A stretch of 64,000 nucleotides of DNA from contig OZ004597.1 of NCBI GenBank assembly GCA_963924555.1, positions 5,164,404 through 5,228,403 of the forward strand, read 5' to 3'. The stretch's first letter is position 1; each line of letters starts with the position of its first letter. Source of the DNA: Crambe crambe (Eukaryota; Porifera; Demospongiae; Poecilosclerida; Crambeidae). Below are positions 14,501 to 26,500 of this stretch, one piece after another. Below the pieces are notes generated by a model. The model ran no database searches. It was given only the letters and a program-made list of their open reading frames with translations, and was not told the DNA's origin. The position numbers and the translations under genes were made by a program.

Positions 14501-17500
14501 TTTATAATTCTTCCATTTCTTTATGAAGTGAATGCCTCTTCCATTGACTTCCAGAGTCTCCCAAAATGTTTTGAAGGGACTATGCCACATATGGTCTGTG
14601 AATAATCTTAAAATAATGTTATTTTATTTATAATAAGAATAAGAGCACTAGAGTTAACCCTTCTACAGCCCCTCCTAGCCATCAGTGGTTCACCTGATGA
14701 GTCTGTTCCATCCCCCGTTGGGACCCTACCTGCCATGAATGTGTTGAATGCTGGAATTTTCCTGAGGTGCTGGCAGTGACTGTTTGTTGGAGATACTGGA
14801 CCAGCACAACAACACAGCAGCTATTTTCATTACAACTTACCCTGGTCCTGGAGCTCCTGTATGTGAGGAAACAAACCGAGTCACAACAGCCATGTTTAAA
14901 GAGCAATAGTAATACCGAACTATTTAGTACTCAAAACTCAAAAAACAGCTGCCTTTTAAACAGTTGTCAATAGTAGTGCACATGTTGAAGCAGTTGGATA
15001 AATCCTTTCACTGAAAGAGAGTGAAGGTGGCATATCAAAACCTAATGGATGGATTTCACTGGTCCTGGAACACATCTTTCAGCCCACCGTCACCTTTAAA
15101 ATCAAAATAATATTATAATTAATAGACCATTTCCTATATAAAATCAAGAGCGCAGTGCTTCACCCCTGCATTCCTCAAGATAATCTCCAAATAGCATGTT
15201 TCCTTTTCTCTCTCCTAGTTTGAACCTTCTTCCAAGTAAATGATGATGACTTGATAGATGCTACACAGAAGCCACTCCGCAGCTGATCCAATTCTTCCTT
15301 TGATTTTAGAATCAGATAGTGCAGTGATATTGCCTACTATGCATTGCTTGTCCTGCAGCCGGATCATACTTACAGGCTTGTTAATGCCACAATCCATCAA
15401 AAGTTCACTCAGTACCATAGCCACTCTTCTCATCTCTTCCTCATAACTAGCATTGTTTACCTAAAAACAAAATGGGCAGATTGGAACTTTGTAACTATAG
15501 TCCAAGTCTTATGCACAAGAGACTAGTAAAAATAAATAGTGGATAGGTAAGGGATCATCACATAAATTTTGACCTTACGACCTTTATAACTATATTTTCT
15601 TACCTTCTGCACTGTTTGCCTGAGATCATAGTCTGGGATTGCTGCACAATCCAGCTTGACGAAGGCATTTGACTATTAGACAAAATAATCAGAACTGAAT
15701 AACTATTCTTTGGAGAGCCTGCATGATGCTTCATGAGACTCATTACTAGTAGTAACACAACTACCTGGAGAGCAATCTATCACTAGATAACGCATACGTA
15801 CACTGAACAAGATAATATCCAATTAACGGTATTGCATATGGTCCATTGAATTTGATTTGTCTGACAGAATTCAATACTGTAATCATTAAATCTTGAAATT
15901 TTGTTAAAAATTTTTTTCATTTGTATGGAGTTTTTGTGCGCTGAATAATTTGAGGATTGAATAGTGCGTGTGGAGCATTTAATGTGCATGTGTAAGTGCA
16001 GACACAATCGAGGCTTGAGGATGGCTAGTTCTTCATTTGAGTTCGGGACGATCGAAGGCTATCACATCTACAGGGATCTGTTGATGGAGAACTACACCAG
16101 TCAATGCTTACTGAACTCGATATAATGGCGTTACAAAAGCACCTGAAGCCTGTCTCGGGTTCATATGAATCTGATAGCAAGAAGTAGAAGCTTGAAGAGT
16201 GCAAGAAAAGGGAAAATGAGTAACAACTTTTTTCAAGGATAAACGATAATTAAACCACCACGATGAAAATTAATATGATTACAGTAACTCTCCATGATAT
16301 GTATTATGTTCCCTCAGTATGTGCATTATTTTGTTAACCCTTTATCTGCAGGGAAGTTGACTGCTGATCAAGTTAAATCCGGATATTCTGCTCTCAAGAA
16401 GATAGAAGAGTGCATTAATAGAAGTGATTTTGGTGATCGTTTGGTACAAGCTTGCGATCAGTTTTACACCAGAATACCTCACAGTTTTGGGTGAGTTTGA
16501 AATGGGTAGGGTAAGATAAGAGGTAGAGTAAAGGTATATATGCTTGGTGGACAAGGGATAGATAGGTACTTTATTAGTGGCGCGTGCGCTTGCAGAGGAG
16601 CATGCATATGCCTGTTTGTACATAATTGAACATCTCACCTACGCATGCGCTAATGGAGACAGCTACTTTTTGGAGGAATGCCTACGACTACGAGTCATAC
16701 ATGTGGAAATATAAGGGAGTGAACCAAAAGACACGTTATAACTGATGATGTGGTGTGTGATTCCTTGGATTGTGAATGAGGTAAAGGGGGCATATAAAAG
16801 GCACTCTCTTTGTTTGCTAAAGAGGTATAATGAAAGTAATCCCTGGCAACCAGAGGTTTGGTTACTAGGGCTATGTATCCAAAGCTCTGTTCAATAATGG
16901 TGATATTAAAGGAAACCAAGCCCTCTTGATCCCTTTGCCCAATTTAGCAGTACTGTCATATCTAGTTTCTTAGAAGGTAAAATCCCATTTTATTTGTTGA
17001 CTAGCTACAAGGTTGTTGGAATTTCAGATTTAAAGTTTTTACAGAGCCACATGGAATTCCAAGTGCACTAGCTGGTAGATTTGTTCCCTCACCTTCTTTG
17101 ATCACAGTTGAACAGTTATTAGAACTGCGATCTGAAAACTCACTATCACAGCGCTCAGAGCACAGACACCTGAAGTTCAGACTTCATATGCAGGTAGTAG
17201 AGTAGCTAGACTTTCAGTGCTCCAAGTTTGGGACATCATCTTGTATGCTTATAAACCAGCTGCAAATACAGAAGGCCAAAAAGTGTTAGGGTCGACAGAT
17301 CTTCATTTTGGTGAGTTAAGAAAGATACTTTGGGATAAGGTAGTCTGATAACTAAAGATTTCTTTAGCTGCAAAGCAGCACTGCTTCTAGTGAACCACAA
17401 TGAAGCCATTGTTTAGTTGGCATTCTTCATACATAAACTAGCAGCTAGCTAGCTAGCTAAGCTGGATAGATGGAAACCCCACCCCTTGAAGCAATTATTC

Positions 17501-20500
17501 CTGTGACAACCTTTACCAGATATTCTAGCTAACTGCTTATAATTCTACTTGGTAGCCCTTATAAATTTAAACAAAACAAGACAAAAACAAACAAACAAAC
17601 AAAAAACAACAAGAAGAAGCTCTTACAGCTTTACTGTATTATAATCATAGAAGAGCCAAAACATTGTATGCAAAGAAGTTAATTTTAAGCTGACTTATAG
17701 CAGTGGTGACTCCAGCTACCAGTAGTACCACACACAACACAGGGAGTACTGAATTCATTTTTCTGATGAAGAGTGGATTCAGATGAGTGGAATGCTTAGT
17801 AGACTGAGTTAGCTCTTGTATTAACAGCTGTGAAACAAACCATGAAACCATGAAAGCTTAAGGCCATGAAACTTGAAACCTTGAAACCTCAAAACTTTGA
17901 AATCATAATCCCCTGTGAAACCCTGAATTCCTGTAATGTACAAGGCATATGAACTGCCATCTTGTATAATATTAATTTGCTGACAGAGATATTGAGGCAT
18001 TGCTAAATTACCTAAGTTACCTGGTAATACAGCAATACAGCAATTAATTTGTTATATAACCCCCCAATATCAAGCCACTACTGAGTTATAGGGGGAGACT
18101 CTGCACTTGGGATATTTCTTTTTCCCTGCATGGTTGAGTTTCCAATAGCTTCACCACTCATAGTCCACATGGAATACCATAGAAGCTGAATAGTAACGAC
18201 CCTCTACAAGCTTAATCTAGAAGTGGTAGCAATAACTTCACCACCCACCCATGCATGCATGCATGCATGCACAGTCAGGTAACAGCTTACATGAAATAAT
18301 TTTATGAGCTTGATGCATGATCCAGAACCATCTAAGGACAACTTTTACCAGACAGAATCGTCAGAGGACAACTTTTACCCAGGATCCAGGCTCCAGGGAA
18401 CTTTTAGTCAGGGTCCAGGGTACCAAATTTTACCATAATTAGGGATTAGGAAGTTACTGGGCTGGTGTTGGGTTTCTAGCTACAATTGATTTTTAAGATA
18501 TGAATAAGTACATGACTAAATTTCCTGTTTTTCTAACAGAGAGTGCATGACTGGATTTGTGATTAGTTATCCAAAAATCATTTGTTATGCTGGAGTAAGA
18601 AAATTCTAGCTCCGTCTTACTAAAGATGTAATCTTAAATTATAGAAATTTGTGGTTTGTGACAGACAAGGGAAACATTACACTTGCATTCAGTATTACTC
18701 TCTCTGGAAAGTTCCTACCAATGCAAGTTATTTTTACTGGTAAGACCAAAGCAGGTCAACCCCGTGGTTTTATATTTTCAAAGGGTTTTTTCCATCATGC
18801 AGCCAGAATCCAAAAGAATTTAAAAAGCTGTCTTTTAAGCCATTTGTTGTTCCGTGTCTGTAATGAAGCAGCTGGTAGTGCTAGAAATAAGATGCTCAAT
18901 TTGATTGATCATTACAAAGATTTAGTTGGACATTCGGTATCCTGTAATACTTAATGTAAATAGTGCATGTAAAGATTTAATGATATCTTAATTTCATTTC
19001 AACAACTGATAGCAAAGAGATAATATTCAAAGATTTGAATAAGTTATTTTTAATGGGAGTGGTCTAAATGGACTGCCTGAGTGTATTCCCATAAACCACA
19101 ATGAAGCCATAGTTTAACTGATACAAACTATTGATTGCAAGTGAACTGTGGGTTATGGAAGTTATAGTTTTAGCAATATAAACTATAGGCAGTGCCTTTG
19201 ATGTATGGCTTCACTATAGTACAAGGCTTATGAAACTTCTACCTGATGACTCCTTGAAGCGTCATAATCAGTAATACATTTAGCTATACTTAGAACATAG
19301 TTCAGTGGTTTTACAGTGTTTCTAACTGACTTAGAAAGACAGCAGGTTTTCTTAAGTGCCTAACAGTAGGTTTTCTAAGTGCCCCAGGCTCTTAGAAAAC
19401 CTACTGTTAAGCACTTAGAAAACCTACTGTTAGGCATTATCTTGTTTATGTTACTATAGCTACTAACGTGATCACCAAGGAGATGTGAAAAAAGTATTGA
19501 TGTTAGGAATTATCTTGTTTATGTTACTAATGTGATCACCAAGGAGATGTGAAAAAGTATTGACTGTTTCTTTTTGTGTTTTGTATAAGTAAATATAATC
19601 ATGATCATGGAATGATTAAGATAGCTAGATTTAGCTACATTAGTACAAACATAGCTATAATATGATCGAAGTTTGTTCTATCTAAGTTACTGAGCTGATC
19701 CAGCATTGTAGTTGTTGAAGTTAATTCATCCGTTTCTTCATTCGAAGGTTCACTGCTTGCTACGTACATGTACAATTACAAGCTACCTGGCCCCTCCCCT
19801 CACTTGCTGGTTCACGTCACACAATATACCCCACCCACTACACCAAGGCTCTCCCAAACAAGACGGATCACTGCAGCGTTCAGAAATAGAGAAGGGGTAC
19901 TCGTCAGTAGCTAATATCTCTGTTATTTACGTCGTAGAATCTTAGCATTATAGCTCTAGCTAGCTATCGCTCCTGCTGTGAAGATATGGAAGGTTTGCTG
20001 TTGCTAGGTAGTTTTTGCTATGTTCTAAATAAGTTAGACAGCTCGACCAACGGGATCTAAGTTATTTAGATCCCTCGGTCTCGCTGTCTAACTATTATTT
20101 AATACCCACTAAATACAAGAAAAGTGAAAATCGCTAAATAATTTGTTGTATAAAATAATTATAAAGTCATGATAAATCAAGTCTACAGTTCGATGCAGCA
20201 ATGTCACTTTCTTGCTTGGAGTTCATTGAATAATGCATGGTTTAGATTCACACTTGCAGCTGTTAGTCTTAGAATCACAGAAAGAGCCTTGAGGACAGAA
20301 GCCATTACAAGGAGGAGGAGTAGTGGGACGTGGTGGTCGAACACAGCTGCATGCTCCTATCAGAGAGTAGTGCCTAGGACAGGTTGGCGAAACCTGCATT
20401 TATGCATATGAATAAACCGTAGAGGCCAACTTGACAAATTATATGGACCAAGTAGGAGAAACAAAAAACAACAACAAAAAGCAAAAAATAAACAAAAAAC

Positions 20501-23500
20501 AACAACTAGCTCTTACAACTTTACTGTATTACAATCATAGAAGAGCCAAAAAATTGTATGCCATGTTGATCTGCCAATCGCTAGTTTAGCGTCCATTTGG
20601 CATTTTGTTATTACTTGGTATGCCATTACATAAAAAAACAACAGAAACAAAATAAACACAAACAAACAAACCAAAAAAAAAAAGAAGAGGAAAGCTTCTG
20701 TTCATGTACTGACTTACAGCAGTGGTGACTCCAGCTACCAGTAGTACCACACACAACACAGGGAGCACTGTATTCATTATTCTGATGAGAAATGGATTAA
20801 GATGATAAATGGAAGACGAAAAATTGGAAGTTTAAAATCCTAGACTGAGTTAGCTGTTGATGGTTGTAGAACTGTATAGTGTGTAATGGTCAAATGTCTT
20901 TTATAGCTTTTATGGGTGGCAGGGAAGCATGCATGCATGAGATAACCATCAAAGGACAGCTTTCACCATAATTCTGGATTGGGGGAGTCACTGGGTTAGT
21001 GTTTAGTGTGGCAGAGAAGCATTATGAGATGACAGGGTCTTAAACCATCAAAGGACAACTTTCATCATAAATCTGGATTGGGGAAGCCACTTGGCTAATG
21101 TTGAGTCTGAGTAAGGGGTGGCTGGGAAGCATTGGTATGTGGAACATTTGTAGTGAAAGTCATGTTAGGTCAGCAAACAGGAAACTTACTCATGTACTTC
21201 ATATCTTTTTTCTAATTATAGCCAGAAACCAAACACTAGCCCTGCCACTTTCATCCTATGCAATATATGTCACTTTGAATTAGTTGAGTCTGGATTAGTG
21301 ATTGTGTGAGTATGTAAGATGCACCACACATGCACAATTCTGTGAGGAGCTCTTTCTTAGAGTTTGAGTTCTACTTTCTTAGAGCTTCAGGAGCATGAGA
21401 CTATAGTTTCTTGAGAGCAGGTCTGCAGGTGGGGGTGATCCAGAATTGCTAATGCCACAGCCACTTTTGAATTAGTGTCATTTACTTATTCATGTCCTGT
21501 TGCTGTATATTGTTTAAAAGTTTGAACCATGTGAGTTCACAGAGTTCATGATTTTTCTCTTTCCACATATACCTTGCTTATATTATCAAATCACGCAACA
21601 GCAAATTGCACAAAAGCACATCAATATTTAGTATAGGTTTCATGCTTATGCTGCTTCTGGATTGTTACTGTTGCTGGTTTTGTAAGATATTGCATGTGTG
21701 TCAGCAGCTCAGCTACAACCATGCATAGTTCTCTGCTGGAATCATCACTGCACTTGCATAGACCTAGCAGAAACTACTCTACTTCTTGATTTAAGTCTGT
21801 GGTCTGAGCAGGATGGATGATTCACTTTAGGGTTCAATTTTACCTGTCCTTGATCTTATTCCTCAGAGTATGGAGAGTATTTCTTCCAGCCATATCTAAT
21901 ATTTTAGCCTTTATTTCCACCACAAAAACACTAATAGCCACCCACGGTCAGGTAATAGAAGATCATACATGCCACGGTCAGGTAATAAAAGATCATACAT
22001 GGAATAGCCACCCACGGTCAGGTAATAGAAGATCATACATGCTACGGTCAGGTAATAGAAGATCATACATGGAACATACCACCTATGGTCATACATGGAA
22101 TATGCCAGAGCAGTACAGTTGGAGAGGGTCCTACTTGATGAATAGAAAGCTGAAATGGCTGTATTAAACCCCTCCCTAGTGATCCTTTTACCAATTCACA
22201 GTACTGCTCAATCATGAGAAAGTATACATGTATGTATAGCTGAAAAGTTGTACAGAATCTGCCAGGTAGAGCTTTCTAACTAGAAAGCCTAGAATAGGAG
22301 CATAAACATCAAGTACTAGCTTAATGGGCAAGCTCATTATACCAGGCACGATTACATCATCATGTGATCAAGCACATGGCCACTTAAGGTACTTGGCTTA
22401 TCTAAGTGCTTGGATGTTGGCAGCCAGTTGAATATCATTGTACCTATGGAACAATTTTTTTTTTCAAATCTATTCTAGCCGAGATCAATACCTTGTGAGA
22501 AATAATGAAACTCTCTACATCTAATATTGAAACAAGTAGTCAGAAAGGTGTAAATGGCAAAATGTGGACCAAAAGAGTGAGTGGTAGGATACCCATCAAT
22601 ACTACAATGAAACAGCCAAATCTGAATAAAACCAGTTCATACTGCAACTCTAAATATGTCAAAAATATTTTTTAGGATCATGGAGTGAAGTAGAGCTAAA
22701 ATTATGGATCCACTTTTCTTTATGTTTAGGTGATGAATATGCATGCAATACCCTATGAACACTTGATCTATATATACAAAAAAACTACTGGATGAACTTT
22801 ACCACACAAGAATGATGATGCCATCATTCTTAGGATCATATGATACTTTTGTGCATGAAATACAATGATGCAGTAAAAAGCTAGTTACCTGGCTAGTCTA
22901 GCTAGCTAGAGTTATACTAGCTAAGCTAAGCCAGCTAGAGAGTCATGACTCACTGAAATTCTAGGTCTACACTCTAAAATGCCCCAGGTATATGTATGTG
23001 TAGCATCATAATGCTGTTATAACTAATTATGTTGGTACCTGTGCATGCCCGGATCAATACTTATAGCGTAAGGCATCAAATTTCGACCGCATCTTAAATC
23101 GACCGTTTTAATGACACGGAAAGTCTACGGTAGTAAACAAACGTGAACGGAGTCTAAGAAAATGGCTGCATTGGAAAATGTATGGGAAAAACTTACAAGC
23201 TATGGAAAGAAAACAGGACTTCAAGAGAACTATTTATCAGCTGTAGTATGAAAGTAAGTTGCTAGCTCACGTTACCCATCTCCATGGCTCCAGAAGATTG
23301 CTCAAAAGCTAGGAAATCTATCGACTAATGGTGGAATGGTAACTGCTGCAGAAGCTCTCCTTTTTGTTGGATTCAGATAATAATGCTCAGAAACAGTCTT
23401 CATTGGTCTGTGTTTCATATTCTTACAGAATCTAGTCATATCCATCTGTACAGCCCTTGCTATAACAAAGAGCAAATTCGACTGAAAGTTGTGAAGCCAT

Positions 23501-26500
23501 TTATGATAGAAAAGCTTCGTTCATTTTTTATAAAAATTTGGTATAATGATGTATTTTATGGCATAAAATAGTATAAAAGTATCTTTTTAAGGGCCCTGAC
23601 ATGTAGTGGAGCAAAACTTGAAAAGAAAGACTGGGTGGACGATTATTGATATTAAATTTTCAACGGGTGGTCGAAGATAGGTAACGGTGGTCGATTATTG
23701 GCTCTTTAGTTGATGTAGTAGATCCAGTGTTACAAAATTTCTATCCAATTGTGAAGAAAATGACGTTAAAGAGGAAGGAAATATCTTCCTTATGGTTCTT
23801 GTTTGAAGCTTTGACGACCATCGGTAAAGACGATACGGCACGAGGAAAATAGTCTGGTCGAATAATGATGCCTTACGCTATGTAGTTGGTCAATAAACAG
23901 GATGTGTATGCTATAAAACCATACCCCTCTTGATCAACCATTAGGTAGCTCTAAGTGCAATGTTTTCTCTAAACCACATGCACAAAACTATAATCTAACA
24001 CTGAGGGATCAATCCATGTGGCCTAGAAAATAACTGTCTAGTGCCTAGCAAGCTACTACTACGTAGTTTAGATACCAGCTCTGATTCTATTATCATAAAG
24101 AAAAAACATTTATTCAAATAAATGAAGGTGATGTAGGGATGATTATAGTTAACTGGTCAAAAAAGAGATGAAACAAGAACTGAATAGATGAGATTATGCA
24201 AGGATGAAGTCGAATGTGGGCACGTCACACCTAGTGACTGTACCCGGATTCGACTTCATCCTTGCATAATCTCATCTATTCAGTTCTTGTTTCATCTCTT
24301 TTTTGACCAGTTAACTATAGTCATCCCTACATCACCTTCATTTATTTGAATAAATGTTTTTTCTTTACTTGTTTCTTTCATTTTTTATTTATTTATTTAT
24401 TTATTTTTTGCAGGTCATTATATTCATCTCATTATAGCTAGCTAGCTACTTGTTATGCCAGGCCCAGGCCCATTATTCTTTGTGATTTCTTTTTTCAGGA
24501 GGTGGTCACTGCTGTACATCTATAGCTTCTTTTTTTCTTAAATTAACTACACATACCAGTTATACCAAGTCTTGTGTTGCATCACAATCAAGCCTGGTAA
24601 ACAACTTAGTGAGACTAAAGCCTTCAGTTCTGAATAAATACAGCTGAGCTGCTCTATCAGCCTGACAGGTTTTGTTTCTAAATAATGCACACCTCACTGG
24701 AACTCGAGTGTTACTTACCATTTAAAGTTTAAACGCTCTCCTTAGTACAGATAGCCTTATCTTACAATTGATTAGTTTTTTTTGTTGAAGAAATGGCTTT
24801 TGAGTTTTGTTTGAGAACAGTGATCGAGAGTCATGGCAACTTCGTTGTTTACGCATGCGCGTTATGTTTAATGGCTTCTTCGTATAGTCTACTGTACTAA
24901 GATAGCGGCTTTTTTTCTGAGTGAACTAGAGGCTAAACCGATGGGACGTGGACCTGGTCCGAGTAAAATGGAGCAGATTCATATATAGAACATGGCCCAA
25001 GCGTGGCCCAATTTTTCTCCAGATCGTACCATTATGATGATTATGAACAAGAAAATAAGAAATCATGAAAAAGTGCGCTTTTATTATTCTTCCGTATTGC
25101 CTCCAAAATTCTCCTGCATGATAAGAATGTGCATAAGAGACAGGGTAAGCAGTCATAGCAGCTACAACTTACTGTTTTCTGAGAAAATCCAACTTCATTT
25201 TGTATTAGTCCTATGGAGGGTCATAGGTCATCCCTACATAGAGAGCGCTACCGCGCTCTCTGATTATATGGCTGGAGGACAGGTACTACCACACAAGGAA
25301 TAAGATGTGGGGAAGTAATGAGTTATTTTGGCTGACAGATACTACACAAGAAATGCTAATACTACAGCCACTTTAATAAGTTAGTCTTTAAAAAGACTTG
25401 TGCCTCAGCACTGGTAGCATTGTATTTAGGCAATGTCTTATAGTGCACACTGTTGAAATTCAATTCTAGCTAAGCTTATGTATGTAAACATCAAATGAGT
25501 TAGATGATTCAAATGTCAATTTGAGTTACAGTTTTGTTTATGAATGTATTCACTGGTCAGTGCCTTTCTGATTGGCTTTTTCAAATATTCACCTCCATGC
25601 GAGGCCTGTAGTCTTGATCTCATTGTTTTTTCCTTTCCTGATGTCTAGCTAATCATCTGACATGATTTATGGTCGTCTCTGCTGTCTCTGTTCTTTACTT
25701 TCTGGCTTGTAGTCATCAGTCTCTCAGTGCAGTGATCTTGGCTTTCCTCGTACCCAGGCTCTAGATTATGTGGGGGAGGGAAAGAGAGCCTGGTACCCAG
25801 CATTTGCACATGCGCCAACAATAATTTACACTTTTTGCATTCATTACACAAAATGATGATGCATGACAAATGTACGGTTCAACGAATAAGAAGCTGACAT
25901 AAGCATAGACAACAATGATGCAGCTTCTGTTCTGACAATCAGCAAGGCCTAAGAGAAAAGGAAGGACCTGAAAGCAGATATTCTTGCCAATGCCGGCTGG
26001 CAAGAAGACAAAGACATCTTGTCCACTGTACATGGCAGCAACGGCTTGCTGCTGCTCATCCTCAAGCTTCAGGTCTGGCTTCCCTAGCTGAGACAGCTAG
26101 AGTGAAGGTAGAAGCAAACTAGAAAATGAACTAGAAGATGTAGAAACTGCCATTCTTTTGCAGGGCTGAAAATATGCCTACTCAGCATTATTGTATCGTT
26201 TGTACTGGGAGTTTACAATTTCCCAGAATTCAAGGAAATTTTAGCGCATGCGCAAACACTGGGTACCAGGCTCTCTTTCCCTCCCCCGCATAATTTAGTG
26301 TCTTGAGTATGAGGCTAGGCTTTCCTGTTGCCAGCTGGCTTGTCTTTCTTCAGCTATCATGGTCGACTAGACTGTTGTCTCTGCTGTTGCTGTTCTTTGC
26401 TTTCTGGCATGTAGTTGACATTCTCTGGTGCTGGCTAATTGTGGCCTGTAGTGAGCACCCTGTATACCTTGTTGAAATTGTGAGGTCCAAGCCCCACATA

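Noticed and set aside
17031..17193. Possible alternative PARP2 exon after exon 7
   Set aside because: It can join exon 7 but ends in phase 0, whereas exon 8 needs phase 2; exon 7 to exon 8 already gives the uninterrupted family sequence.
25127..25145. gaatgtgcataagagacag, similar to the Tn5 mosaic end used in sequencing libraries
   Set aside because: Three of nineteen positions differ, the surrounding DNA is continuous with the unit, and the same bases occur in unit 2, so adapter contamination is unlikely.
24926..25303. Overlapping frames of 76 and 103 codons, identical in units 1 and 2
   Set aside because: Identity is explained by recent duplication; the frames overlap on opposite strands, contain a palindrome and show no domain.
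26245..26256. agcgcatgcgca, a good NRF1-type binding word
   Set aside because: It is part of the inverted end of a transposon and recurs with it; no gene start is nearby.
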